From assembly GCA_026214975.1 (NCBI GenBank), contig JAOBSW010000185.1:25411-89410 (forward strand): a stretch of 64,000 bases of DNA, written 5' to 3'. The notes under the pieces were generated by a model that was not told the DNA's origin, ran no database searches, and saw only the letters and a list, made by a program, of their open reading frames with translations. The translations under genes and the position numbers were made by a program. Positions 24,187-36,479 of this stretch are shown piece by piece; the first letter of the stretch is position 1; every line of letters begins with the position of its first letter. The DNA is from Gentiana macrophylla. Taxonomy: Eukaryota > Streptophyta > Magnoliopsida > Gentianales > Gentianaceae.

Positions 24187-26345
24187 TATAATGTACTTGC
24201 TCGTGTCATTGCTTATATTAAAAGGATTAAAATTACTTAATCATACTTGAGAACGTTTTTCAAAAGGTAACAGTCATTAATTTTGGTTTTTAACAATCGA
24301 GAATAAAAGCATAGAAATAAAGTTTGCTAAAACTACAACATAAAATAAAGATAAAAGAGTGTTGTTGTTTATACATGCAAAATCAAAAGATGGTCTTTGG
24401 GATTATGATTTTGCTCCCACTAGTCAACTACTCCCAATTGACTTTCAAAAAATTTCCAAAATTATTTAGTGGCTGGAATCCAATCTAATTGACTCGATCC
24501 CCGACGTGGGCCGATCGACCGGGTCAATTTCGACGGGTAGTATTTCTACCAATCGCGCCCAACGCGACTTCCAAAGTGGTTTGACTAGTCAACTCCTTGG
24601 CAATTCACATCGTTTATGTGATAGTCAACCTCATGTCTCTAAAATCGATGGTCCCCGACGAGGCCAATCACCGCAAGATTCTTAGTCGGTCGTAAATCAA
24701 GTATTCATGAGATCTCATAACGATCATATCTCGATAATGACGATATACGAGGTAAGTCAACACCCGACGTGGGCGATCGTTGGATCTCGAACAAGGGCTC
24801 TTCACAATACTATAATATTAGGAGACATATTTTTACTCGATTTTGTTGTAGGGAGTAATTTTAAATTAATTCACATAATTAATTTTCGAATTAATTTCTT
24901 AATTATTTTTATTATGGTCTCATTATGTATATCTATCTCTATAGACATACATCCTACACATTAATCTAGATCGTGTTCAAGTTATGCATCTATCGATCAT
25001 ATAAAATAAATACAAGCACAAAATAAATAAATAAGTTAAGTAACCGGTATGATCATGAACTTTTCCAAAGTGCGGTTTCGAATACAACCGATGAAACCGC
25101 TGGTCACAATCCAGCGTAGCCGCAACCGCCAATAGAATCTTTAATGCTCTATTCTCATCCCACTGGATATGGCCTAGTGGTGAAGGCATGGGTGTTTAAA
25201 AACAGCATGGGCAGAGCGGGAGGTCTAAGGTTCGAACCCCACAAGGGCTTAATCGCTTTTGTCCTCTGTCAATGGGCACACTGTCCCTGGCTACTAAAGT
25301 ACCCAGATTTACATCTCTATACACTGTGGGATCGGGAGTATGGGGACCCTCGGGGTAGGGTTCTACCACTTTTTTAATGCTCATTCTCCAATGAGATCTT
25401 TATTTTCGTCTTTCTTTGGTTGTCATCTTCCGCTCCATTCTTGTTACATAAATTTTATCTAATAAAATAAATACACCCGCCGCACACGGGGGGATCTAAC
25501 GGGAATAGGATAATGCAGAAAATAAACTAGGTCACGTTCTTCATAACGGTCTAGACAATTTTAAACCAACGAAAAATAAATCATTCACATCTATCCTATC
25601 GGGTGCGAGTCCACGATCAATCGAAAGTCCATATAATCATATTATATCCGCTTATATCTAATCCATACAATAACATTTTATGAAAAAGATAAAATTAAAA
25701 CTAACAACTTGGCGTCTTAATTAATCGATTAGCTTTTAATCTATTAAATAATTTTATCTAATCAATTAACTAATTAAAATTTAATTAATTAATTGATTTT
25801 AATCAAAATAAAATTAATGGTTAATTTTAACGATTTTATTTTTAATTTTAAATTAATTAGAACTATTCTAAAATAAATCAAAATTAAAATCTGGGCTTTT
25901 TCCAAATCTAATATTTGGAAAGGCTTGCAGGCATTCCAAACAATGTTTGGAAATGCCAATGTTATTTTGATGCCATCGTACGGCGATCCCAATTACCAAA
26001 CTATTTGAACTATTGGCCAAATTACATACATGTGCTGGCTAAACAAAGGAGATATTAATCACAACTATGAACCATATTGAATCACAAATACACAAAACAA
26101 AATTTGGAGATCCGCCAGCATTGACCGGTCAATCGACGCCAAAGAACATAAGCCCGCCGCCAAGGTGGTTCCACCGCCGCCGCCTACCGGCCGAGCACCA
26201 CCCGATCTCGCTTTTTTTCTTTTAGGTGTATCGTCTTGCGAATAAAAAATCTTTCATCATTTATTTACGTGATTTAAACGATAAAATTAACTACGCAAAT
26301 TAACATGCTTACTCCTTAAGCTCGAAGCTCGTTCTGCTACCACTC
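24187..26345 (-). mobile_element. Leader/internal remnant of a truncated LTR retrotransposon
   Basis: The stretch at 26315-26345 reads on the minus strand as AAGAGTGGTAGCAGAACGAG, resembling a primer-binding site (TGGTATCAGAGC-type) just after an LTR. Below it is a leader with a GC-rich GGCGGCGGCGG patch (about 26150-26215). No gag-pol domain is recognised down to 24187; the minus-strand frame at 25789-25992 has no known domain. It may be a non-autonomous large retrotransposon derivative or a truncated copy. A SINE is inserted at 25157-25373. The left limit is set only by the end of the pogo element. Confidence 0.45.
25157..25373 (+). mobile_element. tRNA-derived SINE
   Basis: The left part resembles a tRNA gene. 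TGGCCTAGTGG near 25170 fits an internal pol III box A, and GGTTCGAACCC (25229-25239) is a canonical box B. The 3' end is T-rich. Near-identical flanks TTAATGCTC(T)ATTCTC at 25141-25156 and 25374-25388 form the target-site duplication. About 217 bp, no coding capacity. It is not a real tRNA gene because it lacks a foldable anticodon arm and acceptor pairing at normal spacing. Confidence 0.85.
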
Positions 26346-28255
26346 TTAGAAAATCTACGCGGGAACGCAACGAATTCAAAATTTTATTTCCTTTTACCCA
26401 AGATCGACTTCGCTTTAAGCAATAAACAACAACCTGGTGACGGTGGTTACCTTGGTTGATCTAAAAGATCGACGCTTTGACCGTCCTAAAGAGAGCGGCG
26501 ATGCACGGTCTTTGTCTAGCGTTCGGCCTCACCGGTGATCACACAAACGTACCGCTGAATCCCATCATGGATTGCTACCGAAAAACTTCGGTTGCTAGAC
26601 CGACCTTTTCTCTCTCAAATCTCTCATAAGAAGATCTCTAATTTTCACTGTAACTATTAGCTCTTGGAATTGTGATGTACAAAAGAGCCTAGTCAACCCT
26701 TTCTTATATAGGGTGAGTGGCGCCACTTATGTCTCCCCAACTGATTGGGATTAGCTTACTGGTAGATTGAGGAGAAATAAAAACATTTTCCTAATAAAAT
26801 ATGGAAAGTATCTTTTATTGATTTATCCAATTTAATATTCAATATCTTATATTAAATATTTTCAATATATTGTCAATATCTTATATTGACTATATTTATC
26901 TTATTACCATAAATCTAATTTTCCAAAATCAATTAAGAGCTAATATTAATATTATGGTAATCTTATTAATTAAATTGCACAATCTAAATATATCTTATAC
27001 AACTTGTAAATGGCTTTTTTCCCACTTATTTAGAAATTGAGATTTTCTTTAATTAATATAATACTATGATTAACTAATTTGTAAAATACATGTATATCAT
27101 ATATATACATATTTGAAATATATGTATCAACATACATATTTAATTAATCAACATAATTAATATCTTGTATTTAATTTATTCATAATAAATAAATACCACC
27201 ATATTAATTTACCACTATAACATTTGTAGTCATGAGATAAATTCCTTCCTTATTTGGTTATCAACTATAACCACATTTTAATCAGCTGGATGTTCTACAT
27301 GTGTGACCCGATAGGCTTCGAATATGTTGGCCGTAGGCATAAAGTGAAAATTACGAAAATGCCCTTCATACCTAATAATGATCACGGGATAGTGTCTAGC
27401 AACACACCGTGACTCCCAATTATCGGAAGAAGTCAAATGCAATGACTACTACCTTTCATGTGAAACAGATTACCGTGTAAATGGAATCTTATCATTGTAA
27501 TAATATCCATACGCCGCACGCATCGAAGTTGTCAAGCATCAACGACCGTATCTTATAATCCAATATCATGCTCTCAGTAACTCATTTACTTCCACTTTGC
27601 AAAGATTCAATGCGAGTAAGACATTCTTATAAGCAGCGCCCTTTGGATATTCACTACTACTCTGATGTGGCACGCGATTCCCGGACGACCAAACATGTAT
27701 ACTCCGCATGCTTAAGTATCACACCCAATCACTACGCGAGATGATCGCCTATGGCGCTGTGGTAAACCTCAATAGTGTCAAAACTTGACAATCCACACCG
27801 TGATGCCATGTAGATTTCGGTCCTGGGTTAATTACACAACCGCCCATAAGGTGACACTTAACGGTGTAAGTCTGGTCGATTTAACGTCGTATTCTCTAAT
27901 ACATGTCGCGTGCAGAGGTCAAGTGTCTCTACATTTCGATAGCGAGATCTATCAACGCCTTAAAGATAGAAGACATCTAATACGCGTGCTAACGTGCGCA
28001 TTCTTTAATACACGTCCACGCACAAGGTCAAGTGTCTCTACACTTCGATGAGCGAGATCTATCACTACCCTGTAAAGCGAGAAGACATCTAATACATGCT
28101 AGCCTGCTTATACTATCAATGCCATGTTTAATAGTACACTCCTCTAGAGACATTTAAGTATCAAACTTATTAAAGTGATTAGAGATCTCATCAACCATAA
28201 TCGCTTATCATGGTTTTCTATCACGCAGTTTAATGCTAAGGGCGTTATTATATAA
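26346..28255 (-). repeat. Probable long LTR of a truncated retrotransposon
   Basis: This lies directly upstream, on the minus strand, of the putative primer-binding site. On the minus strand it would start TGTTATATAATAACGCC near 28255. It holds the kind of AT-rich untranslated sequence with scattered GC patches seen in long plant LTRs. A tandem duplication of about 115 bp lies at 27897-28110. No second LTR is present in the window, so the limits are inferred and not proven. Confidence 0.45.
27897..28110. repeat. Tandem duplication of about 115 bp within the LTR-like region
   Basis: Two consecutive copies share GGTCAAGTGTCTCTACA, the GCGAGATCTATCA stretch and AGAAGACATCTAATAC. They differ by several substitutions and indels. 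Confidence 0.82.
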
Positions 28256-28288
28256 CAATTCATCAAATATATGACAACTTGAAAAGCC

Positions 28289-28290
<2 letters not shown>

Positions 28291-28359
<69 letters not shown>
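28291..28359. repeat. (TA)n microsatellite
   Basis: A TA dinucleotide run of about 34 units at the outer edge of the LTR-like region. Confidence 0.96.
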
Positions 28360-28362
<3 letters not shown>

Positions 28363-29956
28363 ATAAAGAAGCTTGATGCGAAATGCCGCACCCGATCGGA
28401 TCCGATCCAACCCGATTGGGTTTAGGACACTATTTCAACAAGATTCCATAATGCTTGAAAGATTGTTTCATTACGATATCCACCATTTTTTTGATAGATT
28501 GTTGTATTACGCAATATTAATGGTGATATTTTGTACTGTTAATAAAACGTGTTTCTGCATCGCATTGTTGTTATTCTTGTGTTAATGTAAACGCCGCGAT
28601 AAAATTCGCTTTCAAATACTAAGTAAAAGGTATCAAATGAGGTCTCAAAATGAAGATAAAAATATGAACTTTGGTGAAACAATTTTGATGATCGGTGTTC
28701 TAAATCAAAAGATTACGTGCGTTATAAGCTAAAACGCCCAGTTAATGCAAAATATTTTTCTGGCTTTCAAAATTTATGTCGGAAGGGTAGATTATTTAGG
28801 CTCAAATTAAAAGCAAAAAATAACGACTTTGGTGAAAAATTTCAATGATCGGAGTTATAAGTGTTTGAAAAAAAAAAAACCAAACACAGCGCGGAAGAAT
28901 TGAAGGATATGCATATGCATCGACTCTTTTATTAAATAAGCCATGATTTTTATCTATCTGAAGTCTTTATTGTTTTTTTCCCACTAAAAAAGTGTCATGT
29001 TTATTCATTTTGTAATTTTTTTTTTTGTCTTTTCCCTCAGCCCCCCCTATAGTATATAGTATAATAGTAAATAGTAGTATAGTATATACTCCTAGGTTTT
29101 ATATATATGTATCGCGAGAGAAGAATCACATGTGACAGTTAAAATAATTAATATGCAGTATTAGAAATGTATTTTTATTGGAGATGTAAATGTTTTATTT
29201 GGTCAAAGGAGTTTTTAGTATTGGAATTGTGTTTTTTATTGGAGATGTAAATATTTTATTGATAAAGGAGGAAAAGTAATAAATCTTGCGTTGGAAATGT
29301 AAAATGACAGATAAATAAAAATATAACGGCCCAAAATCAAATGCGATATAAAAAACGATGAGGAGTAGTAAATAGTAAATAGTAAATAGTAGTATAGCAT
29401 ATAGTATAAGAAGTGAGATCTGTTTTTTTTTTTTGTTGGGCCTAAATCGGGAAACAATGGCAGGCCTTTTTTTTTTTTTTTTTTTTTTTTGCTGGGAAAC
29501 AAAAAGCTGCAATGCAAAGGTCCAAGCCCAAAAAATAAACAAGCATTTAGTCTGCAAATTAGCATTAAGAAGAAGTTATATCCAATCAAAAAAACCAAGT
29601 GTCGAGACCTCCTTTAGAGTCTCTCTTCTTCTAAAATAAATGGATAAAATAGAAATAGAAGAGATAGATAATAATGATGATGTACTATATCAGAGCGGTT
29701 ACTAACAGCACGAAACCAATTTTAAGTTGGGAAAAGTACACAGTGAGACCCATACCCCATTTCCTTTACCTTCCGATACCCATTTTCTCAACTTTTGATC
29801 ACTCCCTACTGCTTATATGGAACATGGCCACGCTGCCGCTGCTCACGTAAGCTTGGGCGACACCCCAACTTTCAGGTCGGGATCTGCATGCTTTGCAATG
29901 AGGCAGATTTGCATAGTGAGAACCTGCATGCGGCTTGGTTTTTTTTTTTTTTGAGA
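28360..29956. other. AT-rich intergenic sequence with homopolymer tracts
   Basis: No gene is recognised. There is a T-run at about 29467-29491 and shorter ones near 29424 and 29940. Minus-strand open frames at 29195-29598 cross a poly-Lys stretch encoded by the T-run and have no domain. Short GTAAATAGTA-type reiterations occur near 29050 and 29370. Confidence 0.5.
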
Positions 29957-30288
29957 TCGGCATCTTGGTTGTTGGAACCGGGAACATCTAGCCTACACAA
30001 CTACACATGGCATGTCATTTTCATAGTATTGAGTACTATTTCGGGCTGCTATATATGACCCACCTCAATATTCCGTTTACCTTTTGCTTCGAGACTAGTA
30101 ACAAAGTAGTGAAGAAATATGTGCCAATATGTACGGAGGTTAGTTGGCATATAATGTCGAATTTGATTGTTCGTAAAGCAATTGGGTCAAACTTTATGTA
30201 CAGGCCTATTAATTTTCTTTAATATCCCATGATGATTATTTTTGTAATTTCTTAGTCGTGTCTTGGTTTTTCTATATGGAATATTTAG

Positions 30289-31055
30289 GACGGAATTTCG
30301 AAATATATACCTTTTGATAAAAATAGTTTTTTTTCAGATACCCCTATTTTTAAGTCTTATAAACATAACTCTCACTGTATGAGGAGTAATTTGGCCATTC
30401 GAGACGGGATATATTGATACGAGTGAGGGCGGGTTATTTTCATCAAGTCCTACTAAAATAACACGTCGACCAACTTTCTACTCACTTAGACAGGCTAAAA
30501 ATTCGGTCGTTTTTTTTTTATTCAGGGCGAAATATTTTTTTATTAATTACATCGTTGTGATTGGAAAAAAATCGTCGATCAAAAACACTTTCTTCATGAC
30601 TGATTGTGTTTCTCCCTCATCTCTTCCTCCCTCCGTCTTCTTTCCTCCCTCTTCTTCCTAAATATATGACAATTTACAGACCCAAATTTATTCATGAATT
30701 TCTCCACCAGTTGATACTTCTTTCTGGAATATTATAACTAAATTACATCAAACTAACTAATGTTCTTGATAGATTGAGAACAAAATGCAGAAGGTCCAAA
30801 TCTAAACTTTAGATTTGCTGAAGAAAACGGATTTTAGATGATGAATAAAGACGGGTTTGGGTGCAGTAAATTGACATAAATTGAGGAAAAAGAGGGAGGG
30901 ATGAAGAGAAGAGAAGTCGGGTTTGGGTCTGTAATGTATATTGTGGAATTAATTTCCCACCATGTTTTTAGGTCGGTGGTTTGATGGGGTGGAGGAAGAA
31001 TTTAAGTAAAAATGTTGTTGACTTCCTTTATTTCTCCAACAATTTATGAAAAATA

Positions 31056-31136
<81 letters not shown>

Positions 31137-31363
31137 AATTTAGCATTGAGGACTGAATTTTAGCCCGTCCGAGTAAAAGTAAAAGTTGGTTGGGCGTGTT
31201 ATTTTAGTCCGACTCAATGAAAAATAACCCGTCCTCATGACAATATATCCCGCCCTGAATGTCAAATTACCCTCCTACCGAGAGTTATGCTTGTAAGAAG
31301 ACATAAAATAAGTGTATACAAAAAAACTATTTTTATCAAAAGGTATATATTTTTAATTCTCCC
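30289..31363. mobile_element. Non-autonomous Mutator-like element (MULE) with long TIRs
   Basis: The 9-bp direct repeat AATATTTAG (30280-30288 and 31364-31372) flanks a 1,075-bp element whose ends are inverted repeats for well over 100 bp. Shared inverted landmarks are TATATACCTTTTGATAAAAA, CATAACTCTC and GGGCGGGTTATTTT/GACGGGTTATTTTT. A 9-bp duplication with long TIRs is diagnostic of the Mutator superfamily. B2 carries the uninterrupted GGAATATTTAGTGATAC at about 55318. There is no coding sequence; the interior includes the (TA)n run at 31057-31134 and part of a CCTCCCTCTTC-type low-complexity patch. Confidence 0.93.
31057..31134. repeat. (TA)n microsatellite inside the MULE
   Basis: A TA run of about 39 units. 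The minus-strand Tyr/Ile-repeat open frame here is an artefact. Confidence 0.96.
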
Positions 31364-31539
31364 AATATTTAGTGATACAACATGTTCCCTCATAAAGCTC
31401 CGCTGAAAATAACTATTGGTAATTCTAAGATTGCACGCTTAGTGTTTGTTGCATCTACTTAAAGTCCCAAACCGCTTTTTTTATCGTGATGTGTTGATTG
31501 GTTCTTCTTTGTGACCAAATTACTTGGATGAGTACTAAG

Positions 31540-31660
31540 ACTTGTTTTGTCTATGCAGCGCCCTTCTGAAGGGCACCGTTGGCAAACAATTGCTATTGGA
31601 GTGGTTGAGCTCTCATCGGGTAGTATTGCCAAAATGTTGGGTATAATTATTTACACTTTA
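31540..31660 (+). other. Exon-like stretch conserved between B1 and B2, unrecognised
   Basis: The reading GVVELSSGSIAKM is partly conserved at about 55548-55590 in B2, where it is shifted, and ends at a GT-like position before AT-rich sequence. It could be a small exon of an unidentified plus-strand gene running from further left in block B, or chance. No domain is recognised. Confidence 0.25.
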
Positions 31661-32272
31661 CTTGGATATTGTCTTTCACTTTTAAATTCTGTTCTTGATA
31701 TAGTGTATTTTGGATTCTCTTATGTTGTGTTCTTGAACCATATATATTATTGTGCAGCTATACGTCAATAAAGAGATAGCTATTTAGTTCAACCCTCAAT
31801 ATAGGGTGAGTAGGCTTAGGGTGAGTAGGCTTATGGTCATAAGTAAATGTTAACAACAACTAAAACAATGTAGTTTTTTTATATCATTGGAAGAAGACAG
31901 CTTATCCGTTAGATTTAATAGGCGTAGGTTTTTTCACTAGAACATTTGCTAATAAGAAATAGTTCTGAAAGGTTCTCAACAATTTGAATAAGTGGTGGAT
32001 GTTTGGACAAAATTATCCCCATAACCCATTTTATTTGTTTAATAAAATAACTCTTTTTATAAAAATCAGATGTTTCACACATTTCTTAATATAAAAAATA
32101 AAACAATGCATTTCCGATAATACGGTTGTGATTGGATATTATACTGAAAGATTAATATCGTTCGTCCGGAAGTCGCGTTTCCAGATGGTATGAAATTTGC
32201 TTTTTTTGTGGTGCCTTTTTGCCTTTTTTTCCCACATATCTTTAAGTTCAAAGTAACATCTTCAGACTAATC

Positions 32273-32335
32273 AAAAAAAAAAAAAAAAAAAAAAAAAAAG
32301 AAGATTAGTTAAAAGTAACATCTTCAGATTAATCA
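32273..32335. repeat. A-tract with local duplication
   Basis: A run of about 27 A is flanked by two copies of TAACATCTTCAGA-TAATCAA (left copy about 32253-32274, right copy about 32317-32336). B2 has a single copy without the A-run at about 56343. This may be a very short retrotransposed tail with a target duplication, or polymerase slippage. Confidence 0.6.
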
Positions 32336-32420
32336 AGATTAGTTAAAAAAGAGGGTGTGGGACGGATAGTGCTACATGCATGTATTTGTCATCATAAATA
32401 TATAGCGAGTGAAGTGGTGA

Positions 32421-32729
32421 TTACGAAATATGTGCTTCAAAGAATGCCTTAAACTCTTCCCTAGCCTTTAGTATCTTAGGAGTAACACTATTTGCTGGAG
32501 AAGCCGGGCATGATTCAGTGGAAGATGTGGAAAAACGGACACGACGTGATCAATCAAGAGACGTCTTCAGCAATGTTTCACTTGAGGAACTTTTCTTCAG
32601 AACCTTTTTCCTTTTGGTTCACGTTATTATCGAAACCAAAAGCAGAAGTAACAGTGGAATGTGTATCGCTTACGCGCTAAACCGGATCATCTCTAAAGGT
32701 AAATCATAGTAGAGGTTATTAGATGTATC
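32421..32729 (-). pseudogene. Unknown plant gene, C-terminal half, cut by Copia-2 (B1)
   Basis: This matches the C-terminal half of the gene at 56464-56976. It ends in the minus-strand frame SVTPKILKAREEFKAF followed by FEAHIS and a TAA at 32421-32423, so the end of the protein is better kept here than in B2. Upstream in the gene, at 32730, the sequence breaks at the Copia-2 target duplication; the N-terminal half resumes at 38641. The gene is therefore inactivated in B1. The product is not named: it is a small plant protein with a conserved RRVRFS-like basic motif near the end. Confidence 0.75.
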
Positions 32730-32734
32730 CTCTT

Positions 32735-33324
32735 TGTCGCTTTTGGTGACTTGATTCTAAACAGAGAAATATCTCAGTGGAACTAATTCTGGGAAACTGA
32801 GACGCAGAGATTGATGGTCAGTTCACTTAGTATATTCGATTCTGTGAAAGTCGAGTTTGATGAATTACAGTGAAGTTTCTTCAAGTCGGCCGGTAAGTTT
32901 CCGGTCTGTTTGCGTTATCATATCAGAGTGAGTTCTACATCTGGGCAGCGATTACAAGTCCGGGAAGTCCGTTTTTGAACTGGTTTCGCCTGGTGGATAA
33001 CAAATTGGAGCCTTTGAGGTCCACATCTGGTATTTATGGTAGTTCGGCAAAGATCTATGGCGGTTGAGGTTTGGGACTTGCGGTACATAAATACCAATGT
33101 TGTTATCAATGCAACGTGTTATTCACACACTTGTAAACTTGTATAATGTGCATAATAAATATCTCCTTTTCTGCGTGGGTAGTCGGCATAACGCCGGAAA
33201 CCACGTTAAATCATTGTGTTCTTCTTGTTTCGTGTTTATCAATTCCGCCATTCTTTAACGCTTGCATTGCTATCTCGTGTTTGTTTTTTCAAACCGTGCA
33301 TATTCCTATCTCGTGTTTATAACA
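32735..33324 (+). repeat. Copia-2 5' LTR
   Basis: The 590-bp LTR aligns end to end with 38028-38635. It shares GAACTAAT, GATTGATGGTCAGTTCACTT, TATTTATGGTAGTTC and TTATCAATTCCGCCATTCTT. Confidence 0.92.
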
Positions 33325-33399
33325 AAGCGCGTTGCATCGAGCGCAGCGTTCAAGATCGTCGGTTGCAGTGAACGAGTTGATTTTCACCAAGACCGTGAC

Positions 33400-34200
33400 C
33401 GGTGCTAGGATTTTATGATCAAAGGTTTGTTTACCTTTAATTAGAAGGATGTCGATAATGAACATGAAGATTGATAAATTTCTGTGGGAGGTCAGATTTC
33501 GATTTATGGAAAATCAAGATGCGGGCCTTGTTAAAGCAACATGGATTGTGGACTCCTTTATCGAGGTAGGGGATGCCGATTCTGCAGATTATGCGGCCTG
33601 GAGAGAAAGCACATTCAACCATCATGTTGTGCTTGTCGATGATGTTATCATAGAAGTTTCCAAGGAAGACACCGCCAAGTTATGGTTAAAGCTTGAAAGC
33701 TTTGTATATGACTAAGTCATTGACCAACAAGTTTCTTCTTTGGCGGTAGACATTCGGCGAGGATGCATGGGGGCTCAGTTGAGAGATCAACTTGATCACC
33801 GAACACAATATTACTTTGATCCGAGAATATTGATGTTAAGATTGAGGATGAAGATGTTGCTTTGATTTTCTTTTGGTTTCATTACCCGCCTTCCTATGAG
33901 AACTTTGTCGCACTTCTTCGTAGTTCGGAAGGATACGATTGCTTTAGAGGATGTAAGGTCATCTTTACATGCCAAGGAGCTAGACATAAGCAAATGCCTA
34001 AAGCAGGCATGTCATTAGGATCGATAGTCGATTATAAGAGTGGAAAAGAGCACGGTTAGTCTAGGAAGAAAAGTTCCAGAAGACAAGGTCCAAAGGCCCT
34101 AAATCCACATAGGTCTGTAATTATTGTAAAGGGCAAGGACATTGGAAGTCCAATTGTCCAAAGAGGAAGAAGCGGCAGAGAACAAGGTTCGCACGGTGTT
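33400..34200 (+). pseudogene. Copia-2 gag remnant with zinc knuckle
   Basis: The open frame 33449-33715 matches copia Gag (UBN2 type). It starts near KIDKFLWEVRFRFME, continues with WRESTFNHHVV, and carries the TAKLWLKLES stretch seen in many plant copia Gags. A further piece at 33862-34010 has FHYPPSYENFVALL. A CCHC zinc knuckle (C-x2-C-x4-H-x4-C) is intact at 34116-34157, with CNYCKGQGHW. At least two frameshifts separate these pieces. Gag forms the particle that packages element RNA. Confidence 0.88.
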
Positions 34201-34899
34201 GTGGCGGTGAGCATGATTCAGATGTAGGACATGGTCCTAGTGGCGAGGAGAGTCAAGCCACATCAAAGCGATGTGAGGATTACGGACTCAGGGCATCCTT
34301 TCAGTATTTGCCTCTCACAGAGAGTGGTTCTCAAGTTATCGACAGATAGATGGTTGATGTGTGATTTTCAATATAATCACTAAATGGTACCATAAAGCTC
34401 GACTTATACGGGTAGTACTTAGGATAGCCGATCCAGCAGGGACTTGTAGTCAATCACCAAACAATTCCACGATTTTATTAGCTAGGCAGATCAAATTCTT
34501 GGGAGGTTTTTATCTACAAATCCTAAAATTAAATAAAATAAAGATAATATAGCTACTACGAGCCAAGAACTTGAGATTTAGGTAATAAATTCAAGATTAA
34601 AAAACTGTGGATTCGGATCCTGCGGCTTTGTCTATCTGAAATTTCAACAATCTTTATCAATATAGATCTTGGTATCAAATATTCACACGTAAACATTCTT
34701 CCGAACTATTATCGTGATTTTACCTAGTTTATGGTCATATATCTGCCAGCAGCATCAAAATTACACAAGATAGTTAGAGATTGTCTCAGTTCGGTTGAAA
34801 GGGACGAGAAAATGGAAAGAATTCACAGCAAAGGCCAGGGAGAAGATAGACCGCTGTTCAAGAACCAGCCAAAAACTTGGTTTCTCTCGATTCTATGGG

Positions 34900-35815
34900 C
34901 GTGAGGGGATTCGGTTTTAAGAGGTGAGTAGTGTCTTTGAGTGTACCTATAGAAACTCAGTTGAAGAGGTTCTCAAGGAATCGAGAAAGGGACTCTGTAT
35001 ATATTACTGAGGTCGGACCTGTTCTTCAGTTGTCTATTGTTGAAGCATCGGTGAGATTCATCGATCCACGGCACAAAAGCTGGCGAACATGGGGCGTAGG
35101 AATTATAGGTGAGGATGCGAGAGTTCTTTCTCCGGAAAAGATCTTCTTGAGATGTAATGTCAGAAATATGGACATTTGTGAGCATTAATACATTTTAGGA
35201 AGCTTCATGGGAACAAGTTCTGAAAGGAATACAGCGCAAAGTCATCAGCAAATTACATTCATTATGAGTTGTTGGGGGCCCATCAAGAGTGGAGTCATTG
35301 GGTTCAGTCACGGATACTATGTGTCCTTTATTGATGACTATTCAAAAAGGATGACTTGGGTAAGTCTTGATGAAACACAAAAGTGGGCCTTCAAGAGCTT
35401 CATGCAATGGGGAAGGCTCTAGCTACACAAGAGTAGATTCGGGAAGAAGATCAGAGGCTTATGCACGAGATAATGGCACAGGAATTATGCTAGGCGAGTT
35501 TGATACAATTTGTATAAGCGGGGGTATTTTCGGACATCCTCTGATCCAGGAATACTAAATGAAAACCAAATGGTGTAGGCGAGGGATGAATCAAACTCTT
35601 GGACAGAGCAAGATGTATGCTTTCTCATCTTTGGTTTGTCAGGGAGATTTTTTGGAAGCCAAAGTGCCGTGTGCAGGTTGCTACCACGTCGGTTACTCTG
35701 CGCAGGAATTAGCTCTCATAGCTACCCGATTGAGATGTGGTCGGAGCAAGCCTCTGATTATTGATTATAAGGGTATTTGGAAAGCATCGTTTACTATCCT
35801 TAGCCAGTGAAGCGG
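34900..35815 (+). pseudogene. Copia-2 integrase region remnant
   Basis: The integrase core is recognised from KSGVIGFSHGYYVSFIDDYS (35289-35348), a standard copia start of the catalytic core, and from a later segment at 35559-35800 with QSKMYAFSSL and TRLRCGRSKP, matching the corresponding part of Copia-1. The pre-integrase zinc region (about 35050-35200) is hardly readable. Catalytic residues cannot be placed in one frame. Confidence 0.72.
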
Positions 35816-36479
35816 AACCAGGAACACTAGGGCCAAGATGAGTGTTTGTGAGGGTATGGTGATGGTGTGAGGTGGTATAATTTCAGGTAATCCGAGAAAA
35901 CCGAAGTTGTTCTTAGCGAATATGATTTTGATGAAAATTCTATACTCAGTTCATGGGTGGGAGGATAGCGAGGCCAAAACAGGTGCTAAAGCGCGAAAAC
36001 CAATGGCTGATGTGGAGAAGCTTCAGGGCAGGAAGTCGGTTGGAATGCAACAATCAAGCTGATCAAGTGGAGTTTCATCGATACAGTTTCTTTGAACGGG
36101 TTTGAATGCATAGCACATTAAATTAAAGTAAATGTCATTTAATGAAATCGAAAGCGAGGCTGGGTCGATAAATTATAGCTGACGTGAGCTAGATGATCTA
36201 CAATTTTGAGACACACCTCCTACAAGGTATGAGTTTTGATAATGCAGTTGAGATACTCAACTCAAGTTCTTGAAGAAGTGAATGGTTTGGAAGAACGCCT
36301 ACTTCTTAAGGCTTGATGACATATTACAAAAGCATTCGATGGCTTGCTGCCTTAGGAGATGAAGATGGAGTCATTCTTGTGAAGAATAAGACAACAAATC
36401 TAGTTCAAGCATCCAAGTTGAAAGGAGAGTTGTGCCACAGAATGGATTTTCAAGAAGATGAAGGATAAGCGAGGCGAGA

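Noticed and set aside
25157..25373. tRNA gene
   Set aside because: Box A and box B are present, but the unit is a SINE with target duplications and lacks a proper cloverleaf.
29195..29598. Two overlapping 120-codon minus-strand frames
   Set aside because: They run through a long T-run giving poly-Lys and AT-rich hydrophobic sequence. No domain was seen and the two frames exclude each other.
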